Positions 43,984-54,034 of a stretch of DNA of 64,000 bases are shown here, in pieces; position 1 is the first letter of the stretch, and each line of letters opens with the position of its first letter. The translations under genes and the position numbers were made by a program. Where the stretch lies: NCBI RefSeq assembly GCF_051466335.1, contig NZ_CP195793.1, positions 4,278,001 to 4,342,000 of the forward strand. Reading direction: 5' to 3'. This DNA is from Planctomicrobium sp051466335 (GTDB lineage: Bacteria > Planctomycetota > Planctomycetia > Planctomycetales > Planctomycetaceae). A model generated the notes under the pieces. That model had not been told where the DNA came from. It ran no database searches and saw only the letters and a program-made list of their open reading frames with translations.

Positions 43984-45462
43984 TCACTCAACCAGTTCAT
44001 TGAGTGTGTAATATGCCTGAGGATGCAGAAGTGGCAACCCTTCACGGGATCGGACCCCCTTTGCGATCATCTCGTGCACGTGACCTCGCTGTAGGCCGTC
44101 GACTTGCAAGCGCACGGTGTAGCCGTCGTCACTGACGGTCGCACCGGGAAGCTTGGGAGTCGTGAAATCGACTTCAGGACTTCCGTACGCACCCTGATAG
44201 ATGTAGGTGTAGGTTTGCATCGTGATCGCATCACTCTGCTGAATGGATTCAGCATCCACTGGATGAGTAAACGTCAGGTCGAAACCATCCGATCTCAGCT
44301 TCATGCGTTTGATTTCAAAGGGAACGTTTCCATTCCAATCGACACGTTCTACAGAGAATTCTTTGTTTCCACGAGATCCCCATCCACGCGACGTTCCGCC
44401 GACGAAGAGTTTTCCATTGGGAGTCATTTCCATGCCAACAACCCCGGATGCAAACCCTTCCAGAAACGGAAAACATGCTCCCTGGTACACCCCTTTGATC
44501 ATCTCCAGATCGACGCGCATCACAGTGCTGGCAGTCTGATCTCCAACAAAGAGTTGATTCTCGAACGGGCCAAATTTTCCTCCTGTGGTATCACAAACGA
44601 CACCCGCTGCCGACTGCCCCATTTTTTGATAAGGAAAGAGAATGGCGGGTCGATCAAGTTCCGGAATCTTGTCCGCTTCGAGATGCAATCTACCGCCGGA
44701 TTCGGGACGTCTCGGCTCTTTACCCATTGATGCTTCTGCAATTTTGTACCATTTGAATCCGTCTGGATTTCCCACAAATTTGCCGGGTCGCAGCGGTTTG
44801 AGCCCACAAGTCCCATTCCACGGACCTTGATTATCGACGTAGAAAATCTGACCGTTCGCATCAGCACCTTGCCCCCCGGGGGAGCGTACTCCGCTGGTGG
44901 TAGGAATCATCTCGCCGTTTTCATTCACCCGCACGCACCATCCGCGATACGGAACTTCGCTGGTGAATGACCCCGTCAGGCAGAGTGTGATCCAGAGATT
45001 CCCCTCTGCGTCGAATTTCGATCCAAATGCGTACTCGTGATAATCCCCGTTGATCTCCCAGTCGTCGCTCACGATCTCATACAGATCCGCGACGCCATCA
45101 TCGTTCAGGTCCTTCAAGCGAGAGACATCAGAACGTTGAACGACGTAAAGCCAACCGTTGCGCTCATCCAGACCGAGAGGTTCGTGGAGGCCATGAGCAA
45201 AGCGAGTGAACTGGCTCGCTTTCAATTCTTTGGAAAACGGATCACTAATGATCCAGATTTCTCCTCGACGCGAAGCGACTGCGATCTTGCCGTTCGACAG
45301 GAGCTCGATCGCCCCGATCTCCAGAACAGCTCCTTCAGGAAGTTCACCACGAGTGATTGAGTAGTAGTCACTCTCTTTGGGCTGATCATTGGCGAACAGG
45401 GCATTGGTTGTCATCGCGAGCATGGTCAATGTCGTGAATACAATACAGATGCTGCTCCGCAT
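43984..45462 (-). CDS. Secreted beta-propeller (sugar-dehydrogenase-like) protein
   Basis: A 492-residue exported protein (signal peptide MRSSICIVFTTLTMLAMTTNALFA). The body is propeller-like: AIELLSNGKIAVASRRGEIW, EPLGLDERNGWLYVVQRSD, FDAEGNLWITLCL, MEMTPNGKLFVGGTS. It also has GVRSPGGQGADANGQIFYVD and a C-terminal beta-sandwich part (FDLTFTHPVDAESIQQSD). Planctomycetes carry many such proteins, some fused to cytochrome domains; here no CxxCH is seen, so it lacks its own heme. AGGGG precedes the ATG. Substrate unknown. Confidence 0.78.
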   Translation of the reverse strand: MRSSICIVFTTLTMLAMTTNALFANDQPKESDYYSITRGELPEGAVLEIGAIELLSNGKIAVASRRGEIWIISDPFSKELKASQFTRFAHGLHEPLGLDERNGWLYVVQRSDVSRLKDLNDDGVADLYEIVSDDWEINGDYHEYAFGSKFDAEGNLWITLCLTGSFTSEVPYRGWCVRVNENGEMIPTTSGVRSPGGQGADANGQIFYVDNQGPWNGTCGLKPLRPGKFVGNPDGFKWYKIAEASMGKEPRRPESGGRLHLEADKIPELDRPAILFPYQKMGQSAAGVVCDTTGGKFGPFENQLFVGDQTASTVMRVDLEMIKGVYQGACFPFLEGFASGVVGMEMTPNGKLFVGGTSRGWGSRGNKEFSVERVDWNGNVPFEIKRMKLRSDGFDLTFTHPVDAESIQQSDAITMQTYTYIYQGAYGSPEVDFTTPKLPGATVSDDGYTVRLQVDGLQRGHVHEMIAKGVRSREGLPLLHPQAYYTLNELVE

Positions 45463-45571
45463 AGGTGCCCCTCGCTATGGTGTTGCCTGGAGAGTTTGGC
45501 AACCAGACACATCACCAAACTTCGATTTCAAATCCTCTAGAAATCAAAGAGATTCTGCAAGGCTGCAACAA

Positions 45572-46063
45572 TCAGTAATGAGAACCGTTTTTGCGAACAT
45601 GGACCCATGGGCGTTCTTTCCCCAGTCGTGGGCCAGCACCAGCGTGATGAATCTCCACGAGAAACACTGAGTGATCGCCAGCATCGATGATGGCTTTCAC
45701 TTCCCCTTCCAGCCAACCAACAGAGTCGGATAAAAGCGCAAGCCCGCTCGTTGAACGCTCGATCTCGAGACCTTCAAAGGCGGGCGCCCCGGGCTCGAAC
45801 CCTTTGCCAAAATGTCCGAGAAGTTTTTTTTGCGAGTCGCTCAACAGGTTCAAACTGATTGAGACTCCCTCCTTCACCCATTCATGGAGGTAGCGAGACT
45901 TGTTCACCGCAACCGTGACAGCCGGGGGATCGAACGCTGCCTGTTGTACCCAACTCGCCAGCATTCCTGTCTCCAACCCCTCTTCAGAACGGGCGGTCAA
46001 AATTGACAGTCCGCTGGGAACCTGCCCAATGATAGAAGCGATCGTGTCGTTCATCAGTGTCAT
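45572..46063 (-). CDS. Flavin reductase family protein
   Basis: A 163-residue FMN-binding split-barrel protein of the flavin reductase/HpaC family: IIGQVPSGLSILTA near the start, GMLASWVQQAAFDPPAVTVAVNKSRY, FSISLNLLSD-like strand and EIHHAGAGPRLG. Such enzymes supply reduced flavin to a monooxygenase or act as small NAD(P)H:flavin reductases. No partner oxygenase is adjacent. The start may be ATG 46063 or 46054. Confidence 0.85.
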   Translation of the reverse strand: MTLMNDTIASIIGQVPSGLSILTARSEEGLETGMLASWVQQAAFDPPAVTVAVNKSRYLHEWVKEGVSISLNLLSDSQKKLLGHFGKGFEPGAPAFEGLEIERSTSGLALLSDSVGWLEGEVKAIIDAGDHSVFLVEIHHAGAGPRLGKERPWVHVRKNGSHY

Positions 46064-46609
46064 CTTTCATCTGCCATTGGATTGTCCGACTGTCGGCCGG
46101 AGCGTGAGTCGGAAATGAGTTCGCCCTCGCGGGGTCGATCAGCTCAGCGTTCGATCCAAACTGATCCTCACTTGCCCTACTTCACCAACTACGGGGCCTC
46201 AGCCGCTCACCGGAAATACGGTTCGCGAGGGAAGAACCCGAGATTCCCATCTTAACAACTTGCAGCCCTAGGCTCGCCCATCCACTCCCCCGGTTTTCAC
46301 GCGGTGATTCCCCTAAATTTCCCACCGTGCAGCTGCCAGAACATTCCCACCATCCCGCACAACCACACCCCCTCTTGTTGCAAATGCGAAACAGAACGAT
46401 CGAATTCCACAACATCGGACATTGGATGAAATAGAAATGATGAGAAGACTTTTACGATCAGGAAATCCTGACAAATAAAGGAATCTTTTGGTTTCATTGA
46501 GGAAACCTGTGAATTCGCGAACGATGGATTCGGTTAGATCACCGAATTCCATTGCGTTGATCATCTCCCTGTTTCAATGTCGCGGGCCACCCCGCAGGAG
46601 CGATGAGTT
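46064..46609. other. Intergenic stretch of 546 bp, nothing identified
   Basis: Lies between the divergent flavin reductase gene and the small basic protein gene. Short frames lack motifs; no RNA gene or repeat is seen. Confidence 0.45.
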
Positions 46610-46831
46610 ATGGAAAAGAAGACCACAAACCGTACCCGTGTCCGCAAGAGCGAACCGATTCCAACACCAGCCCGAATCGCCAAAGAACGCGTGTCGATTC
46701 AGGCGACTTGGACAACCCGCGAACGCCAACGCCGCCGGGTCGATCAGTCTCACAAGAAGGCTGACCCACGAATTCAGGCACAACTGCGCTTCATTAAATT
46801 CCTTTTGGAATACGAAGCAGCCTGTAACTAG
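46610..46831 (+). CDS. Small basic protein, function unknown
   Basis: 73 residues, about one quarter Arg/Lys (MEKKTTNRTRVRKSE, TRERQRRRVDQSHKK), ending in a short hydrophobic helix (LRFIKFLLEYEAA). AGGAG ten bases before the ATG supports it. The charge pattern suggests nucleic-acid or ribosome binding, by inference. Its TAG stop lies at the very edge of copy B of the 96-bp repeat. Confidence 0.55.
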   Translation: MEKKTTNRTRVRKSEPIPTPARIAKERVSIQATWTTRERQRRRVDQSHKKADPRIQAQLRFIKFLLEYEAACN

Positions 46832-46924
46832 CCCCTGCCCCTGGTGAGTGTGGCGGCGAACGCAAGCAGAAGTTCATTCAAACGCTGTGCTGATCGCCGC
46901 CGGAACGCCACTCTCTCGGGAGAG
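46829..46924 (-). repeat. Dispersed 96-bp repeat, copy B
   Basis: Inverted relative to copy A about 3 kb away, same length, no gaps. Core 46848-46913 ends in GTGTGGCG and CGCCACTC. It fills most of the space between the small basic protein and the sulfatase. Confidence 0.75.
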
Positions 46925-46984
46925 GCACTCGAGTCCGTCAGAGCCTTGGCCTCATCGCCGAGGCTCACCAAATCAACAGCGTCG

Positions 46985-48427
46985 TCATTGCTGGGTTGGT
47001 TGAAATTGCGGATCACTTGCGTCCTTCGGAAGGGCCGAGTTCCACTCTTCAACCGATTGCAGCATCCGTGCGACGACATCTGGATGTTCCTCAGCGACGT
47101 TTGTCGTTTCGCTGGAATCACTTTCCAGATCGAATAGTTGTTGTGTCGTTCCATCCAGATTCACGGTGAGCTTCCACTTCCCGGAGCGAATCGCCAAATC
47201 GGGATTGTCTTCCTTGTCGCTTCCCGGGCGATCGGGCGGACGACGCCACATTAATGGTTTTTCTCGGCTACGCGTTGCGTTCCCCAGCAACGTGGATGAC
47301 AGGTCTTCACCGTCCAATGTCACCCCTTCTGGGGGGGCGGTTCCCGTGATTGCGTATAACGACCGATTCAGATCAATCGTCGATAGGATTGACGATTCAT
47401 TGATCTTTCCCGCCATCTCTGGATTCGTGAGCCCTGCTCCCCAAACAACCAATGGGGACCGAATTCCTCCTTCGTACAGCCAACCTTTCGAACCGCGGAA
47501 TGGATCCGAACGGCCCGCCCCCTGCTCGTGACCATTATCAGAACACAACAGTACGAGAGTATTTCGACTCAGCTTCTCGTTGTTTCGAATTCGGTCAAAC
47601 AAGACAGCTAGCTGCGCGTCCATTGCTTTCAGGACTTTCAGATACATCGCTCGCTTTCCCTGAGCCCCTTCCTTTCGCAGTTCTTCCGGGGGGAAAAAGG
47701 GAGAATGCACATCGTCCGGCCAGAGATTGATGTAGAAGGGCTTTTCTTCAGCCTGTGCCTGGTCAATGAACTGAATGGCCTTTTTCACGAACACCGATGT
47801 AATTTTTGACCGATCCTCCCAATCAATCGGCCCCTGACCGAGATTGTCAGAACCGAGAGCGTGTTTCTGAGGCTCTTTCCCATCGTATGCATCCTTCAGC
47901 GGAAGAACGCGAGGGCCAAGTCCTTCAAAATTCGTGTAACTCTCATCGAATCCGTACGCTGAAATCAGCGGTGCCTCACCGACATCCCGCTGACCTCCCA
48001 TGTGCCACTTCCCGAAGTGCCCTGTCCGATACCCCGAACGCTGAAGTTCTCTCGCCAGCACGGGAACAGCCGGGTCCAACCATTGCGCGACCCCGCGATC
48101 AGAGTTTGATTGACGATTATTCAGAAACGATGTGATCGAAAAACGCTGGGGATAACACCCGGTGGTCAGTGCCACTCGCGAGGGGGAACAAATCGGGGAC
48201 GCGACGTAAAACTGATCGAACCGAATTCCTTCGGAAGCAATCCGATCGATATTCGGGCGTCTGATTTCGATTCCCGCCGAAACAGGATAGGTCCGAGCGT
48301 CCCATGTCGTCGACAAAAATGACGATCACATTGTGGCGAGCAACGATCTCATCGGCTCGTGCTTCCTGCAGAAAAGCGTTGCTCGCAAAGAAAACGGCCA
48401 AAAAAAGAACTGCAGATAAGTCCGCAT
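46985..48427 (-). pseudogene. Sulfatase with two compensating frameshifts
   Basis: An arylsulfatase-type gene: NVIVIFVDDMG (metal-binding Asp pair), the formylglycine motif CSPSRVALTTG, FGKWHMGG, SDNGHEQG and a C-terminal WNSALP. It is not readable in one frame. From ATG 48427 (AAAGGA upstream), an extra T in the T7 run (plus-strand A-run 48400-48406) gives a perfect signal peptide, MRTYLQFFFLAVFFASNAFLQ. Removing one A (plus-strand T-run 48265-48267) restores NRIRRPNIDRIASEG. The intact part after that spans 443 residues. Sequencing error, slippage or true decay are all possible. An alternative start at TTG 48446 avoids the first shift but gives a poorer leader. Confidence 0.8.
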
Positions 48428-48647
48428 GAACAACTGATCCTTTCAAGCAATCAGATTCACATCAGAGGTATTGTGTACCGCAAGATTACCGATTTCGCTC
48501 GGCCGTGAGGATGGATTGAGAGGTTCATTTCGCAGAATGTGGATGGGTTGCCTAGAATTCAATTTTTATCGAGTGCCACGGTTGCCGCATTGCATCTCGA
48601 ACGGCGACAATCAGAGATCCTGGACATCTTTGATACGCTGATTTCAC

Positions 48648-50858
48648 ATGACTTCTCCGGCCACTCTTTCAGTTTCCGAACACACCCCGCGTCTACTTTC
48701 TGCCCTGCAGAAATATTGGGGTTACGAATCGTTCAGGCCACTTCAACAGGAAGCGATGGAGTCTGTCCTGTCCGGAACTGACACGCTGCTCGTTCTTCCG
48801 ACGGGGGGTGGAAAGTCTTTGTGTTATCAGGCTCCGGCGCTCAGCATGCCTGGAACAGCAGTGATTGTCTCGCCGCTGATTTCTCTGATGAAGGATCAGG
48901 TCGACGCTGCCCGCGAGAACGGAATCAACGCAGCCTTTCTGAATAGCACGCTCACGCTTCAGGCACAGAGAGAAACGTTGCGAGAGGCCAGAAACGGAAA
49001 GCTTCAGCTTCTGTACGTTTCACCGGAACGACTCGCCAAAGAAGACTTCCTGAAGATCCTCACCGATGTTCCCGTCTCGATGTTTGCGATCGATGAAGCG
49101 CACTGCGTCAGTCAATGGGGACACGACTTTCGCCCACACTATCGCGAACTCGGTCAGATCCGCAAATTATTCCCCAACATCGGACTACATGCGTACACCG
49201 CGACAGCGACGGAACGGGTGCGGCAAGACATCGCTGCTCAACTGGGCCTGCGGAATCCCAAGGTATTGATTGGCAATTTCGACCGCCCCAATCTGCGATT
49301 TCGAATCGAACGCAAATCGGATCTCCAGTCTCAGATCGCAGGAGCACTCAGTCGGCATCCGAAAGAGTCCGGCATCATCTACTGCATCACCCGAAAAGAG
49401 GTGGAACAGTGGACTCTCGCGGTACGGGCGATGAAGAGAAAAGTCCGCGCCTATCACGCAGGATTGGACGATGAAGAACGTCAGGCGAATCAGGAGGCGT
49501 TTCTTCAGGATGAAGTTGACGTCATCGTCGCGACGGTCGCATTTGGAATGGGCATCGATAAATCCAACGTCCGCTTTGTGATTCACGCTGGGATGCCACA
49601 GTCGCTGGAGCATTACCAACAAGAGAGCGGGCGAGCAGGCCGCGACGGGCTTGAGGCGGACTGCTACCTCTTTTATGGCGGTGACGATATCCGTAAATGG
49701 CAACGAATATTCAGCGATCAACCGCCAGCAGTCCAGCGGGTCTCGTTGAATTCGTTACGCTCGATCGCAGACTTCTGCGAAGGAGTCATTTGTCGACATC
49801 GCGCACTCGTCCAGCACTTCGGGCAGGATCTCCCTCACGATTGTGGAAATGCCTGCGATCTGTGTCAGGATGAACGAACAACACTCCCAGACTCGCTGAC
49901 GATCGCACAGAAAATACTCTCCTCGATCTATCGGCAAGAGCAACGCTTCGGAGCCGATTACACTGCGCTCGTCCTCAAGGGATCGCGCGACCAACGAGTG
50001 GTTGAGAATGGTCACGAAAAACTAAGTACATGGGGAATCCTGAAGCAGCACGAGAGAGAGGCCATTCTTTCCTGGATCGGTCAACTGATTCAACAGGGAT
50101 TTCTGGAACGCGTCGGCGACTTTCACTGCCTCCAAATCACGGAAGCCGGCTTTGAAATCCTGAAAGGCCAAAACACAGTCAGATTGCTGACGCCAATCGA
50201 TACGCAACGCAAAAAGGCGAGAAGCTCTGTTGCTGACGAAGATGTCGAATGGCTTGGAGTCGACCGGGACCTGTTCGAAATACTTCGAGAAGAACGAACA
50301 TCCATTGCTCATGAACGAGGAGTTCCACCGTATTTGATTTTTGGTGACGCGACGCTTCGGCACATCGCCCGCCAGAAGCCTTCGTCACGAGAAAAGCTTT
50401 TGCTGATCTCTGGGATCGGGCAAAAGAAGCTGGAAGATCTCGGAGACCGGGTTCTCAGTGTGATTGCGAAGTATTGCACCGAGAACAACAAACCGTTCGA
50501 TCAGGCAGCGACTCCCGGAATGGCCCGCACTACCGAACTAAAACGTGCCAACCCGGCTTCGTTTCCAGCGTTCCCGCTGTTTGACTTGGGCCACTCCATC
50601 GATGTTGTGATGGATCGACTCGGCCGGGCACGCGCCACGACAGTGGAGTACCTTTGCGATTACATCTTTGAAAAGCGGGAAACCAACCCGGCCCGGTGGC
50701 TCGACGAGGAACTTATCGCAAAAGTCGAGGCAGCAATCGACGAAGTGGGGATGCAACGCCTGAAACCGCTCTACTCCCACCTCAATGGAACAATCGAATA
50801 CGACTACATTCGTATTGTCTGTAGTTGCCGACAGGTCCGCGAGTTTCTTTCGCGCTAA
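48648..50858 (+). CDS. recQ: ATP-dependent DNA helicase RecQ
   Basis: A 736-residue 3'-5' helicase for recombination and fork repair. It has FRPLQQEAMESVLSG, Walker A PTGGGKSLCYQ, DEAHCVSQWGHDFRP, TATATERVRQDI, HAGLDDEERQ, ATVAFGMGIDKSNVRFVIH and QESGRAGRDG. The zinc-binding Cys cluster (CRHRALVQHFG, CGNACDLC), winged helix and HRDC domain (PPYLIFGDATLRHIARQKP) follow. A further helix-turn-helix-like tail of about 100 residues (SIDVVMDRLGRARATTVEYL) makes it longer than E. coli RecQ. The start lacks a clear ribosome-binding site. It converges with the propeller gene, 13 bases apart. Confidence 0.95.
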   Translation: MTSPATLSVSEHTPRLLSALQKYWGYESFRPLQQEAMESVLSGTDTLLVLPTGGGKSLCYQAPALSMPGTAVIVSPLISLMKDQVDAARENGINAAFLNSTLTLQAQRETLREARNGKLQLLYVSPERLAKEDFLKILTDVPVSMFAIDEAHCVSQWGHDFRPHYRELGQIRKLFPNIGLHAYTATATERVRQDIAAQLGLRNPKVLIGNFDRPNLRFRIERKSDLQSQIAGALSRHPKESGIIYCITRKEVEQWTLAVRAMKRKVRAYHAGLDDEERQANQEAFLQDEVDVIVATVAFGMGIDKSNVRFVIHAGMPQSLEHYQQESGRAGRDGLEADCYLFYGGDDIRKWQRIFSDQPPAVQRVSLNSLRSIADFCEGVICRHRALVQHFGQDLPHDCGNACDLCQDERTTLPDSLTIAQKILSSIYRQEQRFGADYTALVLKGSRDQRVVENGHEKLSTWGILKQHEREAILSWIGQLIQQGFLERVGDFHCLQITEAGFEILKGQNTVRLLTPIDTQRKKARSSVADEDVEWLGVDRDLFEILREERTSIAHERGVPPYLIFGDATLRHIARQKPSSREKLLLISGIGQKKLEDLGDRVLSVIAKYCTENNKPFDQAATPGMARTTELKRANPASFPAFPLFDLGHSIDVVMDRLGRARATTVEYLCDYIFEKRETNPARWLDEELIAKVEAAIDEVGMQRLKPLYSHLNGTIEYDYIRIVCSCRQVREFLSR

Positions 50859-50871
50859 ATGATGTCTGGCT

Positions 50872-51795
50872 TCAGAGACTCTTCTTCTCCGTGATTCTGC
50901 TCCATTTCATGCTGTAGAGCCCTTCGTTCTTGAATGCACAGACAGCCCATTCTCCAAGTGGATCACAAATCACTTCGATGACGTCATTCGGGACTTGAGA
51001 TTTCCACAGTACGGTTCCCTCTTTATCCAGCCACTCGATCTCCCGTTCGACTGTGGAGGCAATGATGCGATCGGGATCGTAACTCGAGTCGATCCGATTG
51101 ACGGTTCCATCCAGCACATAAGTTCCGAGAGCGTTTCCATCACCATCGAGAGCCTGAATGCCGTGCAGAAATCCTGCGATAAACAGGACATGCCCGTCGC
51201 CACAGACAGAAATCCTCGCCACATTCGACCGATTTGGGTGCTGCCAGATGAGCACTCCTCGCAGATTGAAACAGCAAACCAATCCATGATCTGCTGCACC
51301 GAAGAGAATCGGTTCCTCTGGACAGAATTTCAAAAAGGAGAGCGGACGAACGGACTCGAATGTCGCGACCGGCTTTTTCTTCCCCGCATAAATGAACGTC
51401 TTGCTATCAGCCAATCCAACAGCAAGATGATTCCCGAATGGCGAGACTGCGACACTGCGACAGACGTCATGAAACTTCAATTCCATCTCGACTTGCAGAT
51501 GCTGATTCAATCGCACAACTCGATTCTCGCCGAGAATGGCGGCACCTTGCGAACCGTCATCACTCCAACTGAGTGCGACAATTGGCTGGTCGAATTGCTG
51601 ATCCAGAACCTTGCGCCCAGCTGAATCCAGAACGGTGAGCTTCCCAGTCTCATCAGCGCAATAAAAATCTCCTGCTTCCCGACTGTGTTCAACACAAGTC
51701 AAAGGAGAAGGAGATTTGTAATTCCAATCTAACTTCGGACTCGTCCCTTCCCCATAAAACCAGGTTGGAACGTTCATCGAAGAAAGCTCGGCCAT
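50872..51795 (-). CDS. Beta-propeller (WD40/PQQ-like) protein downstream of S41 protease
   Basis: A 307-residue protein of about six or seven four-stranded repeats (DFYCADETGKLTVLDSAG, PIVALSWSDDGSQGAAILG, SVAVSPFGNHLAVGLADS, ILFGAADHGLVCCFNLRG, NVARISVCGDGHVLFIAG, RIIASTVEREIEWLDKEG). No signal peptide, so cytoplasmic. ATG 51795 lies four bases after the S41 protease stop on the same strand, so the two are co-translated. It is probably a scaffold or sensor; function unknown. Confidence 0.75.
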   Translation of the reverse strand: MAELSSMNVPTWFYGEGTSPKLDWNYKSPSPLTCVEHSREAGDFYCADETGKLTVLDSAGRKVLDQQFDQPIVALSWSDDGSQGAAILGENRVVRLNQHLQVEMELKFHDVCRSVAVSPFGNHLAVGLADSKTFIYAGKKKPVATFESVRPLSFLKFCPEEPILFGAADHGLVCCFNLRGVLIWQHPNRSNVARISVCGDGHVLFIAGFLHGIQALDGDGNALGTYVLDGTVNRIDSSYDPDRIIASTVEREIEWLDKEGTVLWKSQVPNDVIEVICDPLGEWAVCAFKNEGLYSMKWSRITEKKSL

Positions 51796-51799
51796 CAGT

Positions 51800-53428
51800 T
51801 TACTTCTTGGTAAACTCCAGACCTTGCAACTGGCGTAAGGCTTCTCGCAAGTCTGGATCGTTCTCGATATCGACGTCACCCAGAACACGATTCGTGGGCC
51901 CGTCCTGCACGACGACGTCAGGTTGGAGTCCGATCTTACCGTAGGTATTTCCACGTGGCGAGTAGAACTTGGCAGTTGTCAGTCGAATTGCTGTGGAATA
52001 TTTCCCATCGAAAATCGACTGCACACTCCATTTACCGAACGATGTACGGCCCACAATCGTCCCACGCTGATGATCCTTAATTGCCCCAGCGACAATCTCA
52101 CTGGCACTGGCGCTGTTTTCATCGATTAACAGGATAATTGGAACGTTCCATGTCCCTGGGCGATGTGCTGTGTAGGAAGCATTTTGATCCGCAGCACGAC
52201 CGCGAGTCGAAACAATGACTCCTTCTTCCAGAAAGCGATCCAAAACCTCAATGGCAGCAGTCAGCAATCCACCCGGGTTTTCACGAAGATCCCAGACCAG
52301 TGATCGCATCCCCTGCTTACTCAACGAATTGAGTGCTTCATCCAGTTCCGCGACTGTTCCTTGCTGGAATCCGGTCATCTGGATGTACGCGATCCCGCGA
52401 GTCGAGTCGATGATCTTCGCTACAGGGATACTTCGCACTTTCACTTCACGACGAGTACAGACAACTTCAAAAACCGCGGAGTCTTTGCGAGAAACTTCAA
52501 GTTTGACCTGACTCCCAGCTTGTCCACCGAGAAGGCCAGCGGCCTCGTCAGTCGTGAGGTTTCGAATGTCTCGTCCATCAACCGTGATGATGAAGTCACC
52601 TCGTTTGAGTCCGGATGCAGCAGCAGGACTATCTGGCAGCACCTGTGCGAGAGACATTCCTTTCCCCGGCTCCGCATCCATCACAATCCCAATTCCAACG
52701 AACTCCCCTTTGATATTTCCAAAGAGATCCTGTTTCTTCCCGGGGCTGAGCACATTGGAATAGTCATCGAGGCAGTTACAGGCCCCAAAGACGTATTCCA
52801 TAATCACCGGACCATGACCAAGTCCGACGCTTTGTCGACAGAACTCACAGATTTCCAATATCAGTTGGCGAGCCCCTGCTGGACCGCTGACAGGTTTGTT
52901 CCAGTACTTCTCAAAGAGATCGCGGCGAAGCTTTTGAATTTTCTCGCCAGATGCTCCAAAGAGATTTTCTTCCAGAAAGCGATCGTTTCCGAGCGCCAAC
53001 CAGAGGCTCTCTGTCCCGTGAGCGACGATGGAAGTGGTGTTGATTGGATCGACGTAGTAAGTCTGAATATTTGAGAGAACGTCGTCGTAAAGAGACAAAC
53101 TCATCTCTTGCGACATGGGCCGCAACGATTCCAGGAATGAGCTATCAGAGTAGCGACGAGCGACTGAGAACTGGAACTGTGACCGTCGCAGACCACGGAC
53201 CAACGCCTCCTGATCTGGCCACTGCTTGAGCCCTTGCTTGTAAACAGCAACTGCTTCTTTCCAGTTTCGTTGTTCTTCAAACTGGATGGCTGATGCAAGC
53301 GCTGCCTGCACATCTGTATGAATTTCTGCAGCGTCGACGCGATTCCAAGCCAATGCGACGATGAGGCCGAGTGCTGCAATCGTTCTGAGTTGGGTATTGA
53401 TGCGAACCAAAGTGGTCGTCAAATCCAT
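51800..53428 (-). CDS. S41 carboxyl-terminal processing protease
   Basis: A 542-residue exported protease. Start ATG 53428 has AAAGGGAT upstream and yields a signal peptide (LRTIAALGLIVALAW). A helical region follows, then a PDZ domain (GIGIVMDAEPGKGMSLAQV, LKRGDFIITVDGRDIRNLT) and the tail-specific protease core. The catalytic Ser is in DENSASASEIVAGA, with the Lys about 25 residues later in GRTSFGKWSVQ. Active site intact. It cleaves unstructured C-termini in the periplasm. The propeller gene follows four bases downstream. Confidence 0.92.
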   Translation of the reverse strand: MDLTTTLVRINTQLRTIAALGLIVALAWNRVDAAEIHTDVQAALASAIQFEEQRNWKEAVAVYKQGLKQWPDQEALVRGLRRSQFQFSVARRYSDSSFLESLRPMSQEMSLSLYDDVLSNIQTYYVDPINTTSIVAHGTESLWLALGNDRFLEENLFGASGEKIQKLRRDLFEKYWNKPVSGPAGARQLILEICEFCRQSVGLGHGPVIMEYVFGACNCLDDYSNVLSPGKKQDLFGNIKGEFVGIGIVMDAEPGKGMSLAQVLPDSPAAASGLKRGDFIITVDGRDIRNLTTDEAAGLLGGQAGSQVKLEVSRKDSAVFEVVCTRREVKVRSIPVAKIIDSTRGIAYIQMTGFQQGTVAELDEALNSLSKQGMRSLVWDLRENPGGLLTAAIEVLDRFLEEGVIVSTRGRAADQNASYTAHRPGTWNVPIILLIDENSASASEIVAGAIKDHQRGTIVGRTSFGKWSVQSIFDGKYSTAIRLTTAKFYSPRGNTYGKIGLQPDVVVQDGPTNRVLGDVDIENDPDLREALRQLQGLEFTKK

Positions 53429-53961
53429 TCTTATCCCTTTCGCGGGGGAGCTGGTGGAGTTCGTAGCCAAACTTCCATGTGAGGAAACCCCCTGCCAACA
53501 GGAGCTCAACTTCATCATCCTGACGAAGCGTTCACTTGAACCTACTTCACGATGCCAGCGCGGGCAAAAGACCACAAGCGAGGAACTTAACTAAAAAAGC
53601 TCGACCCGCCTGATTTCGTCAAAACTCACCCGAAAAAGACAACTAAGCAGTTCGTTCCGACTAGCAAAGATGCGAAGCGCTCAAAAAATGTCGGAATTTC
53701 ACCGAAAAATCACGCCAATACAGTCCGCAAAGCCGTTACAACCAAGCCGTTACAACCACACCATACAACAATGCAATCACCTTCCCCCCGACCCGCACAT
53801 CCCCACCAAAACGATAAATTTCGTAGAACTCAATCGTACAGAAATGAAAACGTGACCACACAGACGATCCAACCGTCACAGGACTCACAGAAAACAGCCC
53901 CGTACTCGGGGAACTCCGCAAACCAATTCAAACTCCCCCAGTCAATCGCTCGCGACTCAAA
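53429..53961. other. Intergenic stretch of about 530 bp
   Basis: Between the S41 protease start and the rhlE terminator. Holds a 14-bp tandem duplication (listed) and no convincing gene. Confidence 0.5.
53731..53758 (+). repeat. 14-bp tandem duplication
   Basis: AGCCGTTACAACCA is present twice head to tail in noncoding DNA. Confidence 0.8.
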
Positions 53962-54000
53962 TGAAAAACGGCTCCAGAAACCAAAGGTTCCTGGAGCCGT
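53962..54000 (-). terminator. Terminator of the RhlE-type helicase gene
   Basis: ACGGCTCCAG pairs with CTGGAGCCGT (10 bp), extended inside by GAACC/GGTTT, and on the minus strand runs into GTTTTTCATTT. Confidence 0.85.
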
Positions 54001-54034
54001 CGAATTCGATGAATCGGACGCTGTGGAGAACAGC

